Below are positions 1 to 12,118 of a stretch of 64,000 nt of DNA, one piece after another. The translations under genes were made by a program, and so were the position numbers. Numbering within the stretch: position 1 is the stretch's first letter; the number at the start of each line of letters is the position of its first letter. The notes beneath the pieces were generated by a model. The model was given only the letters and a program-made list of their open reading frames with translations, searched no databases and was not told the origin of the DNA. This DNA is from Alnus glutinosa (taxonomy: Eukaryota; Streptophyta; Magnoliopsida; Fagales; Betulaceae): positions 810,001-874,000 of the forward strand of contig NC_084892.1 in assembly GCF_958979055.1 (NCBI RefSeq), in the 5' to 3' direction.

Positions 1-1148
1 GAGGGCATTGGTTCTCGAAGATCATCGAATAGTTTGTGGGTGGACATGTTTCTGGGGTACTATGATCGCCAGTGCAACAGTATTGTGGCTCATTGAAAGC
101 TAAGCATGCGCTCTTGCAAGCGATCACGCTCCCATCAGACCCTTTCAGTTGCAACTCAGCAGGGCAAGCGGCGTTCACGTCTGCCGAGCAACTCGAGGAC
201 TTGCATTCTCCGGTACCGCCTTGTGTGGCAACTGAAATAGGGAGGTTGAAACCGTCTACAAGGCTGACATCGTAGAAATCTTGTCCACCATTCGCTGCTA
301 TGTTGATTTCTACCAAAGATGCCGGCGGGATCGCACCGGCGCCGTTGCATGCAACCTGGCCGGAGGCACAGTCAGCAGTTTCGCAGGTGAACTTTCCTGA
401 AGCATCGGTGGTACATCGTGTTCGTGCCCAGAACCGGCCTATCCATGGAGCTTGGACATCAACTGATGAGGATGCTTTGGATGCCAGCTCAAATCCAGTA
501 GTTGATAGCTGAGGTTTCTGGTCTGCCGTTAGAGTTCCTGGCCAGACAGTTGTCTGACAGTTATTTGTGAAAGTTATTTTAGCAGCATGAGCACCTGCAT
601 AACATAAATTATCAGAAGAATGGTCAACTCATCAAATTTCATCTTCTTCTTTTATTTTTTATATTAGCTTAAGTTTTTAAGATAAAATTAATATTAGAAT
701 TTAAAGTATATAACCTTCCATGCAACAAATAAGTAAGAGATACATAATTTTAATGTATAAATGAGTAATACCTACATAACATACCCATAAACTTATCATA
801 AATATCGTACAAAGCTGACATTCCAAAGTTTAGCTAGCTAATAGTCTTTGGATCAATCCTTATTAAAAAAAGAACATATATCTAATGATTATTAGACCTA
901 ATTACCACATTAACTTTATAAAATATTTGTATGGTATAGAGCATTAATATTACTATGTGTAAATACACTTCAAGGAACAATTAGGAGAGAAAAAGAGAGA
1001 ACGTTTAGTACACAAAAATGTAAAATGTGTTTTATGCGAAAGCAATTTGCAAACATGTTATACAAGGAGACAATGAGATTGATGTACCAGCTAGGAAAGT
1101 GAAGGCCAAGGCAATAAGGCCGAAGAGTGAAAGGGATTTGATCATCAT
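1..1148 (-). CDS. Thaumatin-like protein TLP-A1 (PR-5 family), 3' end cut by window edge
   Basis: Secreted PR-5-type protein; the family is associated with antifungal defence and stress. Exon 1 is 1148-1088 (61 bp), starting at the first of two ATGs and encoding a hydrophobic signal peptide ([20 protein letters not shown]). The intron is 1087-595 with GT and AG ends. Exon 2 runs from 594 down to base 1. It reads without a stop through the thaumatin signature ([17 protein letters not shown]), the acidic-cleft region ([23 protein letters not shown]) split here as [10 protein letters not shown] and [13 protein letters not shown], and the QYCC and PPTNYSM motifs. About 67 bp of 3' coding sequence, judged from the copy at 24,036, lies outside the window. 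It pairs with TLP-B1 as copy 1 of the duplicated block. It appears functional, but the last residues and stop are unseen. Confidence 0.9.
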
Positions 1149-2341
1149 TGTACGTAGTAGATAGACTAGCTAGTTGATCGATGTTGATGAATGGGTTGGG
1201 TATTGTGGTGCGTGCTAATCTTATGAACTTGGAGTCGTATATATAGAGAGCCTTAAACGCGACTTTCGTGGCTCGCGAAGCAAACGATGTGGGGTTGGAC
1301 CTAACAGGAAGGTTCCTAGCCTCCTTGACTTGAACAGCTAGTGCTGGTTAGCGTCTTCCATTTGGTAATGGGGCGCGACCAGCCGTCGTGACCCGCGAGA
1401 TACGGGCTAAATGCCATCCAATCGATTGGAGTTACTTACACGTGTCAGTTTTGGAGAAAGTGAGGCAATTAAATCCATTTACTACTTTGCTGGCCTAGCT
1501 AGCTATTTTTCTACAAATTATAAGTTCTGGTCGTGGCCAGCCTCTGTTTCTTATGAGTACTGGTTGCTTGTGGATTTTTTGTTTCGTTGAATTTCTTTCA
1601 CTTACGTGCATCGAATTTATACCTGTGGAAAAGACCGTCCTATATATGCGAAGTGTAAGGTTTGGATTCAATTTGGAGTACGTGGTATGATCTGGTAGCT
1701 AGGGTTTTTTTTTTTTTTTTTTTTTCTCTCGATCTCTAGATCTTTCCCAAAAAAAATCTGCTCGATCATGAGAAAAGATGACTAAATTAAGTTGAACTGT
1801 CAAAGGGAATTGATATCAAAGAGTTGAAAACAAAGTCATTATCTAAAAATATAGTTATAAAACTGAACGTACGCGTTCTAACGTACGTTGTGACAAGTCT
1901 AGGACCAGATATCTGTTCACGTTGTGAAAAGTCGGGTTTATAGAAAAAATATAGGTGGTCTGCATGTTTTCTTCTGGAAGAACGAAACGAATACATCATA
2001 CGCCGTCGTGTGAATGTTTTAAAATACATAGAAGGGTTTTCACTGGGCAGGGAGGGATATATATATTGCAATTTGTAGATCATTATTTGGTCAATACATA
2101 TATACATATTATAATAACAAATAGAATATTCAATGAACAATTCCAGGGAACGATCTGTACGTATATTACCTAGCCTCTATTATTATATACCTATACTACG
2201 TACTTCATGCCTCGGATTTCAATTTTTAACATGAACATATACCATAATTATTAATTAGGCCCTCTCATCCAGCAGGACCAACCTCTTCGATCTATTCTTC
2301 AATTCGTCATTCCCTTGGGTACATATATGTGACGTCACAAC
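1149..2341. other. TLP-A1 upstream flank
   Basis: Promoter-proximal and distal flank of TLP-A1, aligning with 25,268-26,890 of copy 2. An ACACGTGT G-box-type palindrome stands near 1439-1446, about 295 bp upstream of the ATG; copy 2 has a changed base there (ATACGTGT). A poly(T) run lies at about 1707-1724. No gene is seen. Confidence 0.6.
1238..1245 (-). promoter_or_regulatory. TATA box of TLP-A1
   Basis: TATATATA lies about 90 bp upstream of the TLP-A1 start codon. The same octamer stands at the same distance in the paralogue at 25,358. The spacing leaves a short 5' UTR. Seen in sequence; function inferred from position and conservation. Confidence 0.6.
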
Positions 2342-2895
2342 TAGGGGTGGATATCAGTTAAATCGATATTGATAAGAGTATTTTCGAATTTCAAACCAAA
2401 ATAGTCAGTTAAATCGATCAGTTTATTCACCGATATATATATAAGCATCACTTTCGAAATTTTCAGTTAAAACAGTTAATTCGGTAAATTGGTATATAAA
2501 TAGTCAATCAGTTTAGTCGATTAACCGATTATTAGTGGGCTTTTTAAATTGGGTCAAGGCTATTTTGATGGGCCAAAAAATGGGTTGTTTTTTGGCCAAA
2601 CCAAAATGGTCTTTTGGGCTGAAATTTTAATTTGACATGTTTAATGGGCATAATTTGAGTCATTTTGTAATTTGTGTTAAAAATCATTTTAAAATTTTTG
2701 GTTAAAACGATTAATTCGATAAGTCGGTCAATTAATTGACATTTTTTTTTAACTTATACCGATTACCAAACCAACTTGAGTTCGGTATAAATATTTTATT
2801 CCAAATTTTGATTATTTCAAGAGGTGGTAGGCAATCGAAGGCAGTTCAGTGAGCGGTCGGTGGGCAACAATATTTAGATATTTCGCCCCCTCCTA
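2342..2895. mobile_element. Non-autonomous hAT-like element, copy in block 1
   Basis: An AT-rich, non-coding element of about 554 bp. It begins TAGGGGTGG and ends CCTCCTA, that is, near-inverted ends of the TAGGGGTGGG type common in plant hAT MITEs. A TCACAA word flanks both sides, an imperfect trace of an 8-bp target duplication. Copies stand at the same place in the other two spacers (26,907 and 33,284), so insertion came before the block duplication. The class is inferred from termini only. Confidence 0.5.
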
Positions 2896-3077
2896 ATCAC
2901 AAGTTTAGAACGTAACTTATTCTTATTACACTTAAAAACTTGAAATTTCAACTCATTCGAACATTTAACACATAGTAATGACCTTGGGTGTGGGTTGCCC
3001 ATGTAATTACGAGAACAATGTACATCGAATAAGCATACCTTTGGAGGATTTTACAAATTTAATAATATATTTGTTGT

Positions 3078-4312
3078 CACTACAAAAAAAAAAAAAAAAA
3101 AAAAAAGTAGCAAATTCTGGAATCAATTTCAGATGGTTTTTTTTTTTGGACGCTTTAAAACCATCTAGAATATAATGTCGCTAAATGAATTTATGGACGG
3201 TTTGGTCAAAACCGTCCGTAATTACAGACGGTTTAAAACCGTCTAGAATATAATGTCGCTAAATGAATTTATGGATGGTTTGGTCAAACCCGTCTGTAAT
3301 TACAGACGGTTTTGCCCAAACCGTCCAGAATTTGTTATTTTTTAAAAAAATATATGTTTTTTAATTATAATTATTTTTATTATTATTATTATTATTTTGT
3401 CCACCAACAATCAGCTCCAGTCACCACCGAAAATTAGCTCTAGTTACCACCATCCACAATCCAGCCACACCAAACCCCCCACCGAAACCCAGAAACACGA
3501 AACAACGCCGATCGACAAAGACCCCACCGCCGACCGAGAAACTGGCTTTTTCTTCGACCCCCTGCCACCTCTTCTTCTCTATCGAAACACTGAGGACAGA
3601 AAAATCCTTCACAAACCCACACTGAGCCTTCTGCACAAAAATCCTTATTGTTCTTTTTTCTCAAAACCATCAAGTATCCGGCCTACACATCAAACCCGAA
3701 AATGTTCACAAATCCTTCACAAATCAAACCCAAAAATCATCACAATCCACACCCTAACAATTTCACTTACCAAAAAAAAAAAAAAAAGATCTGGTGCCCA
3801 AATCTCTTTGTATTCCGGCCAGAGATCGGCCGAGCATGGGTTTCGGCCGGATCAAGCTGGATCTGTCAAACGAGAGAGAGAGAAGCCTTCGTCCCGTTCC
3901 CGTCGTCCTGATCCCGCCGACCGTCCAAATCCAGTCGCTCGTCTTCGATCGTCGTCTGGAGAAAGAAAGAAAAACGAGAGAGATCCATGGTTTTGAAAAG
4001 CCATGGGTTTTGTTTTGAAAATTCCATCGATGGTTTTGTTTTAAAAAGAAAGAAACAGGAAAAAAAAATGGGAAAAAAAAGAAGAAGAAAGTTAGCAGAC
4101 GGTTTCAAAAAAAAACCCGTCTCTAAATTTATCTGAATTTTATTTTTTAGACGGTTTTTTTAAAATCGTCTATAAATTTATAGACGGTTATAATAAAACC
4201 GTCTGAAAATTAAAATTTACAGACGGTTTTATAAAACCGACTATAAAACTATAATTCTAGACGGTTTAAAAAAGAAAAAAAACCGTCAAGAAAATGTGAT
4301 TTTTTTGTAGTG
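3078..4312. mobile_element. Non-autonomous CACTA element A
   Basis: A 1,235-bp element beginning CACTACAAAAAAA and ending TTTTTTTGTAGTG, the CACTA-superfamily terminal inverted repeat. Both subterminal zones carry repeated GACGGTTT/AAACCGTC motifs, for example 3186-3330 and 4097-4290. The interior (about 3395-4090) has no credible gene. Part of it matches, in reverse complement, 6930-7085 of element B, so A and B are one family in opposite orientation. The copy-2 spacer near 27,590 lacks the element and reads TTGTTGTCATATGG. TCA follows the right end; the left TCA overlaps the terminal CAC, as if a CA were lost. Confidence 0.85.
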
Positions 4313-5713
4313 TCATATGGTAAATACATCGTAATTTTTAAATTACTATCACCATGTACACTACCACTAGATCCATGCAACAAAATAAAATCTGAATCAT
4401 AAAATAGATTATCATAAGTGAAATGAAAAAGATCCTAATATTCCATACTTGGAAATCAAAACCTAATTAATTAGTGATGTGTTGTCATTAGTATCTAATT
4501 AATATATGATGCATGTGTAAAGGGCATGACTAAATAATGTTGAAATGCAATTTCACTACAAAGAAGAAGCATTAGACATCGCATTTTAAGATGAAGGGAA
4601 GATTTGTCAGGTATCAAATTTCAAATATACCAAAATAATCCACGCTAATGGCGAAGGGGCACTTCTCGATATCAATCAGTCAAAGGTCATATAATTTATG
4701 AGTGGAAAAATACAAATTAATTGTCTCTAATTTATTCATTTGAAAAATGTTAGACATGTAATTATTTTACAATTTGTTGATACATGTTGGCATATGATTA
4801 GAGGGGGTTCAAATTTTTTTAGTGGATGATCATCATGTGGCTCCAAATATCACATTCTGACACATGTCAATAAGTTGTAAATGTGGCATTACTTTTATTC
4901 ATTTTGGTTGCTAGGTGCACAATACAACCTAATAAACCACCAATTAATATTGGAAAAAAAAAAAAAAAAAAAAACCCCAAAAAAAAAATGGAGGAAAAAA
5001 AAAACCCAAAAAAAAAAATAAAAAACAAAAGGAAAACAAAATCTAGCCTCAGAGACCCTTTGCCTTGATGGTATGGGAAAGAAGAGGAGGCTCAAAAGAA
5101 ACTTAGAACTTGCACGTGATCACCTGCCCATGCATTCAAGGTACGTAACTTAACAATATATTGTTCAAATTAATCATTGGATGATCTGTAATCAAATTTT
5201 TGTAACAAAATTGAACTTCATTCTCAGTCACTTTTCTTCGAGATATTGTTCAGCGCTCAAAAAGAAAAAAAGAGCTAACCCCGTTTAAGGAGTCCCATGA
5301 CTTTCTCTTACGGCAGCATTACGCGCGCATAATGTTAAGCTTGGCGTATGACAATATATAGTTTCTTAAATTCAGACAAATAATTATAGATGATCTGAAC
5401 CCAATGACTATATAATATATAATAAAGTCCTCATGACAAGCAGCAAGCTTATGATCCAATAACACAATGGCAACTAGATAAAACTTTCTCGTCATAAGCA
5501 CAAATACAAATATATTGCCCGTCTACAAGGACGTAGGCGAGAACAAGTTTTTATCATTATTTAGTTTCCATACAGGATAATTCAATTATTCATTAACGAT
5601 ACAGATATTTGTTCCTTCCTATATATAGTTCAAGGACAAGCTAGTTATTTGTTTCCTTTTTATTGTAGAGAAAGGAACGTGTAGTTTTTTTTTTTTTTCC
5701 TCTATTATATTAT
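4313..5713. other. Spacer between TLP-A1 and TLP-B1
   Basis: AT-rich sequence aligning with 27,592-28,150 and 29,815-30,178 in copy 2 and 48,894-49,479 in copy 3. It holds A-rich low-complexity tracts at about 4953-5040. About 254 bp here (4851-5120) are missing from copy 2, between two ATCAC words. No gene is seen. Confidence 0.6.
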
Positions 5714-6536
5714 TCATGGACAGAACGTGATACTGTAGTTAGGTCCGCCGGTGCACGAAAAGAGGCTAGTAGGATCATCAAAGGCATAACTATCACTACT
5801 AAAAAAATGACGTTTATGGACGGTTTTTTTCTAGACGGTTTTAAAAACCGTCTAGAAAATAAAATTTACAGACGGTTTTTTTGAAACCGTCTATAAAAAA
5901 TTTATTATGGACGGTTTGATTAAACCGTCCATAAAATTCTAGACGGTTTTAATTAAACCGTCTGGAAATTTTGTTTTCTAGACGGTTTCGAAAAAAAACC
6001 GTCTATAAATTTATAGACGGTTTTTTTGAAACCGTCTATAAAAATTTATTATTGACGGTTTCATTAAACCGTCTAAAAATTTCCAGACGGTTTTGTTAAA
6101 ACCGTCTGAAAATTTTTATTTCTAGACGGTTTTTATAAAACCGTCTAGGAATTTATAGACGGTTTTTTACAAAACCGTCCTTATCTTTTCAATACCCCTA
6201 TATCCTTGATTCCAAGATGCCGCACACTCTACTCGTCCCTGCTACTCGTCCCTGCAGGTCAGTTCAGTTCCCAGTCACTTAACAACAAATAAAAATACCT
6301 CTTTTATATTCCAGATTTCAAATCTCCCAACCAAACCGGTGCTTCCTCGTCATCTTACGTTGAGAATTACAGTGTTTCAAATCTCCAGGCAATATTCCAG
6401 ATTTCACCCAATTTTTATGCTCTCCGAGGTCTACAGCCTACAGCTTGAGCGAGAGATCTGGTTTGCATAGATTCATAAAGTTCTTATTTTTTGGGTTTTG
6501 GTTTTTCTACAGATCTGCTCTCTTTTTTTTTCTTTT

Positions 6537-6584
<48 letters not shown>

Positions 6585-8573
6585 CAGATCTGAAGGTTTT
6601 TTAGATCTGGTTTTTACAGATCTGAAAAACCACCTGCTTGGCCAGGCGATTTTGGTGTGGTTTTTCAAAGGATGAGATGGGTTTCGAACATGCTGGAGGT
6701 GGCGGCGGCGGCGTGGCCCAGGGTGGGCGGTGCCGTGGTGGTTCCGGGGTGGGTGTTGTCGCGGTGGTTCCGGGGTGGGCAAAATCTAGCAGAAGATTTT
6801 GCTATGTTCTTCGTTTCTTTTCTTTTTACTTGTTAATTTGGTTGCTGAATGAAAATGCAGGGAAAGATGAAGAAGGCATACAATTTTTTTTGGAAGAAAA
6901 TCGTGGCAAACAAGAAGCATGAAGAAGGCATGCTTCGTGTTTCTGGGTTTCGGTGGGGGGTATGGTGCGGCTGGATTGTGGATGGTGGTAACGGATTTGA
7001 TTTTCGGTGGTAACGAATCTAATTTTTGATGGTGACCGGAGCTGCTTTTCAGTGGTGACCGGAGATGCTTTTTGGTGGACAAAAAAAAAATTAAAAAATA
7101 ATAATAATAATAATAATTAATATATATATTAAAAAAATATCAGATTCTAGACGGTTTGGGCAAAACCGTCCAGAATTCTAGACGGTTTTTTCCAAACCGT
7201 CTATAATTAATTATAGACGGTTTTGGGCAAAACCGTCTATAATTAATTATAGACGGTTTGGAAAAAACCGTCTAGAATTCTGGACGGTTTTGCCCAAACC
7301 GTCTAGAATTTGAATTCTGGACGGAAAATCATGGACGGTTTTAAACCGTCCACAAAAAACCGTCTGGACTTTATTCCAGACGGTTTTTTACCATTTATAG
7401 ACGGTTTAAAACCGTCTACAAATGGTGATTTTTTTGTAGTGTATAGGCCTGAGGGCACTCATTCTTGAAGAACATAGAGTAGTTCGTGGGTGGGCAAGTG
7501 GCTGAGGTACTATAATCGCCGGTGCAACAGTATTGTGGCTGATTGAACTCTATGCATGCACTATTGCAACCAATCACGCTCCCATCAGACCCTTTCACTT
7601 GTAGCTCTGCCGGGCAATCCCCGTTCACATTGGCAGCACAGCTGGGCGCAGTGCATGAAGCCTGTGAAGGAGTTATTGATAGAGGCAAGTTGAAGCCGTC
7701 TACAAGGCTGATATCGTAGAAATCTTGTCCACCATTCGCTGCTAAGTTGAATTCTGCCAAAGACGCTGGTGGGGCTCCACCGTTGCCGTTGCATGCAACC
7801 TGGCCGGTTCCACAATCCGCAGTAGCACAAGTGAACTTTCCCGAGCCATCTGTGGAGCATCCTGTTCGGGCCCAAAACCGGCCGTTCCATGGAGATGGGA
7901 CATCCAGTGATGTGGATGCTCCAGATGCTAGCTCAAATCCAGTGTTTGATAGCTGAGATGACGGAGTTGATGTTAGGTCTGCTGGCCAGATAGTATACGC
8001 ACAGTTGTTTGTGACGGTTATTGTAACAGAGTGAGCACCTGCATATATGAACGCAACATTAACAAAACTCGTTTTCACCACTTCGAACGTGAAAAATAAA
8101 AGGATAGCTTGCAAGCAACAAACAAAGCAAATTATTATCAAGAAGAATGCTAGAGCTCTTTGTAGTGTCCTTCTGGGATCCTTCTATGTTGAAATAACAC
8201 ATTGTATTTTTTAATGAAAATATAAAAGAGAAATCAAGCTGTAGTTTTTCTTTATAAAAAACAAAGTTCTATGTCAGTATAGAAGAACTCTAAAAAAACA
8301 TTTGAAGAAGCTCTAACATTTCTCTATTAGCAAATAAATAAATGGGTTGTATAATGGGGAATGATTTTACAAAATTTAGTTTGTGTCAAGATGGGGAAGG
8401 AAATTCACGGATTCTTGTGCAATAGGATTCAATTATGAGTTATTCTATGGAAAGAAAAGCACACAAAAAACAGAAATGTATAATTGACAATTAAGATCGA
8501 AGAAGAAAAAAATACCATAAATGAAAAGAAAGGCTAAGGTTAGGCCGAAGACTAGTGCCCGAGTACTTCTCAT
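5714..8573 (-). pseudogene. TLP-B1, thaumatin-like gene split by a CACTA element
   Basis: A PR-5-type gene nearly identical to TLP-B2 (about 98% in exon 2 by eye). Exon 1 is 8573-8516 and encodes a signal peptide beginning MRSTRALVFGLTL. The intron is 8515-8039 and exon 2 starts at 8038. The thaumatin signature GKFTCATADCGTGQVAC, the acidic-cleft residues and the first 14 cysteines are intact. A 1,648-bp CACTA element (5794-7441) is inserted in the codons after NECPQAY. Its terminal repeat gives an altered tail and a stop at 7416-7418. The original last 25 or so codons, ending ITFCP and TGA, survive at 5793-5714 beyond the element. The truncated product would lack cysteines 15 and 16 and so two of the eight disulphides. 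Unless the element is spliced out, this allele is probably non-functional. Confidence 0.92.
5794..7441. mobile_element. Non-autonomous CACTA element B, inserted in TLP-B1
   Basis: 1,648 bp with termini CACTACTAAAAAAATGACG and (reverse complement) CACTACAAAAAAATCACC, flanked by a perfect 3-bp target duplication TAT (5791-5793 and 7442-7444). The intact paralogue TLP-B2 has the unoccupied site GCATAACTATAGGCC. I count about 21 GACGGTTT-type motifs in the left subterminal zone (5820-6180) and about 17 in the right (7148-7425), mostly as inverted pairs. In Spm such arrays bind the element's own TNPA protein. The interior holds AGATCTG repeats, a poly(T) tract (6530-6584) and a GGTGG-rich stretch, and no intact gene. 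Confidence 0.93.
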
Positions 8574-9174
8574 TGCGAATGCTTAGTTTGTGATATGATG
8601 TTTTTGTTTGATGAAGGGATGGATACGTATATATAGAGGCCAACCAGAGTATGGTGCCGTTGGTATAGAGCTTATGGAATGTGAAAGTCGTAGCAAAGCA
8701 TGGTGTGAATGCTGCCGTATCTACGATCAAGGATGGTCCAATCCCTAAATTTGAGAGTGGGGGACAAAACCAAATTAATATATCATTTATATTTTTGGGG
8801 TTTATAAAATTGAATATGCCAAGAACTTTAATTTGGAAGGGGAGGCGAAATACTTTTTTTTTTTTTTGGTTAATTATATTGTATGATTTTTGAAAGTGTT
8901 ATTCACTCATTTCTTATATATATATATATATATATTGTTAATTATATTGTATGATTTTTGAAAGTGTTATTCACTCATTTCTTATATATATATATATGCA
9001 TATTTCTTGTTGACATCACTCATTTGGATATATAGTTGATTTTGAACTAAAATTAATATATAGTTAATAATACAGATAAAATTTCTGTAGAAAAAGTAGT
9101 AATACTATCCCATGGTTCTATAACTTTTGATTACCATTTCCCATTGGGGTATAGTCTAAAATTAAAGTGTACGT

Positions 9175-9216
<42 letters not shown>

Positions 9217-9796
9217 TTAGATCGATTCAGCTATAATGTTGTGGAGGATGGACCCATTTTTTTTTAATCTTTTTATCATAATGAATTCTGAATATATAGG
9301 TGGTTAATTAATTCACATGTTTCTATATCTATAATTCTATATACTCTCAAGGGACAACCCAAAAACCTCGTTGGATGTTCGATTTAGTTTATGAACCATG
9401 ATATATATTGAATAGGTTGCTAGTTTTGTGGTATATAGATGAGACTCTATATATGTCGCTTTATATATTAATATTGTATAACTGCCATGCTTAGAAAAAA
9501 TATTAATTACCGCCGTGATTCGCACGTAGTACTCGAAGATTGTTTGACTATTCCCACATGTCACTAATCAAATTTATGTCGACACGTCACTAATCAAATT
9601 GAAGCTCATAATTTTAACCTTATCAAGCTCGTATTGTTATCGTAAGGCGTACGGTAAGAGTGAGCTAGCTATCCTAGCGCTTTCTTATAAGAGATGTGAT
9701 ATGGGCCTGATTAAAATTCACTCTTTCCTCATTCTTCTTCTTCTTCTCTCCTCTTTTTTTTTCTTTTTTTTTTTTTTTTTTACTTCAAAGTATTTT
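8574..9796. other. TLP-B1 promoter and AT-rich upstream flank
   Basis: The TATA box TATATATA is at 8628-8635, about 55 bp upstream of the TLP-B1 ATG. A roughly 60-bp unit is tandemly repeated at about 8871-8995. A (TA)n microsatellite lies at 9177-9211. This flank aligns with 31,397-32,410 upstream of TLP-B2. Beyond about 9370 it aligns instead with 42,145 onward. Confidence 0.65.
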
Positions 9797-11215
9797 TAAT
9801 TTTTTTAATTTTTTATATCACATCAACACTTTTTTTATTATTTTTTAAATAAAAATTTCATTACAATACAAATTTTTTTCACTTTTCCATATAAATTAAT
9901 TAAACTTCATATCACATAAATCATATTTTTCAATCATTCAAAAAAAATTTATAAGGAGAGGAGAGGACTGAGGGATTTTCATATGGGGCCATGCATGTTT
10001 ACAACACCTATATAACAACAATTTTTTTTCATTGGATCTATTTTTTTACATGTGGATCCTACATATCTAATGATTAGTTTTTACAAAAAATAAAAAATAA
10101 AAAAAATTGTTAAAATTGTAAAACAGTTGTATAAAAGTTGTAAACATATCATATACCTTCTTTTAACAGCAAGTTATTTTTTGTTGAAGTCAACTAAGCA
10201 AGGCATGAGGAGGAAACGGTTTTAGCTAGGGTGCTTTTAGTCTTCCCTTCCTAAATTATAGCGTAATTAATACATTAGTGATTCCCCTTTAACCAAGTTG
10301 GTTTTCTTTTTTGTCAAAAGATGGATGTTACACTTAATTTATGTTGTAATATGTGTGTTACAAACATTATTTTTTTTAGCCATATTTAAATGTTTTACTA
10401 TTTGGTATTCATGAGTTTTTATAGCATTTTTAATTTTTTTTCATTTTTTATACCACATCAACACTTTTTAATTACTTTTTAAATAAAAAATTCATTACAA
10501 TACAAATTTATTTTCACTTTTCCATACAAATTATTTAAACTTTATATCACATCAACCATATTTTCCAATCATTCAAAAAAAATTCCTAAGGAGAATGGAG
10601 GAGTGAGGGATTTTCATACGGGGCCATGCATGTTTACAACACCTATATAACTCTAACAAATTTTTTTCATTGGATCTATTTTTCTACATGTAGATCCTAC
10701 ATATTTAATAGTTGTTTTTTACAAAAAAAAAAAAAAAAATGGTTAAAATTGTAAAACAATTGTATAGAAGTTATAAACATATCATATTTCTTCTTTTAAC
10801 AGCAAGTTATTTTTTGTTGAAGTCAACTAAGAGCATTTTTATTAGCCTCACTAAACTAGTTTTTTAGCTATTTTGGTGAGCCAATTTGATGGAAACTCTT
10901 AAAAATTACTCCCAGCAGCCTCACCATTTTAATGACTAAAATTACTAGTCAAATTAGACCAGGCATTTTCACTCAACAACTCTATTTCTATTTTCTCTCT
11001 CCCACGATCGCAAGCCCACTTTTTCTTCTTTCTTCTCTCATTTTTCTCCCATCTCTCACGCACAGCATACTTGAGCTCATCTCACCACAAGGTCATCGAC
11101 CCCAACGTCGCAGTCCAACGAGCCCACGCCAGATCCTTCCCGTCCGTCCAGTCCCACACCATCTCTCCATCAAGCGTCCTTCCTCTATTTGGATTCCTCT
11201 CCGCCCCATCTCAGT

Positions 11216-11216
11216 G

Positions 11217-11283
<67 letters not shown>
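11216..11283 (+). repeat. (CT)n microsatellite in Harbinger 5' region
   Basis: An uninterrupted CT run of about 66 bp upstream of the MYB-like gene, in its likely 5' UTR. Reading frames through it (poly-Leu/Ser or poly-Arg/Glu) are artefacts. Confidence 0.9.
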
Positions 11284-11290
<7 letters not shown>

Positions 11291-12118
11291 TCATATTTGT
11301 TTTGTTTTGGATGTAAACCTCGTTGGCAAGGTTTCTATTTATTTTTGTTGCTCACAAATCCAGAAATTTCAACGAAACAAACGAAACGTTGTCGCCGACT
11401 CTGAAACTTTCTTCGCAAGTCTAACCTCTTCGTGTGCCATATCAAGTACCCCTTATATATAATTCCTATTCTCTATTTCTGATCCTCGAAAAGAAGAAAA
11501 CAAGAAAATTTTTGAGCTCAGGGAAGTCCAAGGAGATGACAACTATAAGGAATGTACCCACAGAAAGTGTTTGATGAAAGGCCTGAATGTGATCTCTTGG
11601 TATCCTCTATTTCTCCAACCATAATATCACATCTTCAATTAACTCTTTGGCTTGCTTATTATCATAGAATTGCATCACTAGCAGGTCCTGTTTAGTAATC
11701 ACTAGCCACTTTGTTAGCTTGTAGATAAGAAAATAAAGAGATACGCGTATAACTATTTGGCTTGATTATAATTAAAGACTTGCTGCAAAACTTTTTTGTT
11801 TAATTTGTTTTTATAAATTTTGTTCCCATTCAACCTCGTTTGGTTTAATTTTTACCTTTCCGTTATGGTTGGCTTGATCTTGAGATGTATTCTCACTAGT
11901 TAGGAACAACAGATTACTTGATATACTTAATATGTGATTATTACTTGAAAAGGGGGATGGGATTATTACTGGAAGTGGAACAACATATTACTTGATATAC
12001 TTGATATACTTGATATGTGATCTTCCCTTCAAAAGGGGGATGGGATTATTAATTGAAATCATTATTTTGCATACTTAATATGTAATTAGGCATGATATAC
12101 TTGATATGTGATTTTAGG

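Noticed and set aside
300-512. Plus-strand frames opposite TLP exon 2 (also 7747, 24,400, 30,564, 49,859)
   Set aside because: Shadows of the TLP coding strand; no start context, no independent evidence.
3397-3996. A 199-codon plus-strand frame in CACTA element A
   Set aside because: Pro/Ser/Lys-rich low-complexity reading; not preserved in the matching part of element B.
7585-7890. A 101-codon frame antisense-shifted within TLP exon 2, repeated in TLP-B2 and TLP-B3
   Set aside because: It overlaps the TLP coding frame on the same strand in another phase, and its conservation is fully explained by that of the TLP gene.
8573-8716. TLP proteins read from the frame that starts inside the intron (for example MIISCFVCCLQ in TLP-B2)
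   Set aside because: A spliced first exon with a good signal peptide, TATA box and matched splice sites is conserved in all five genes, so the intron start is not needed.
11093-11462. Frames rich in Ser-Leu or Arg-Glu over CT/GA tracts (also 32,631, 41,532, 50,563)
   Set aside because: They are translations of microsatellites.
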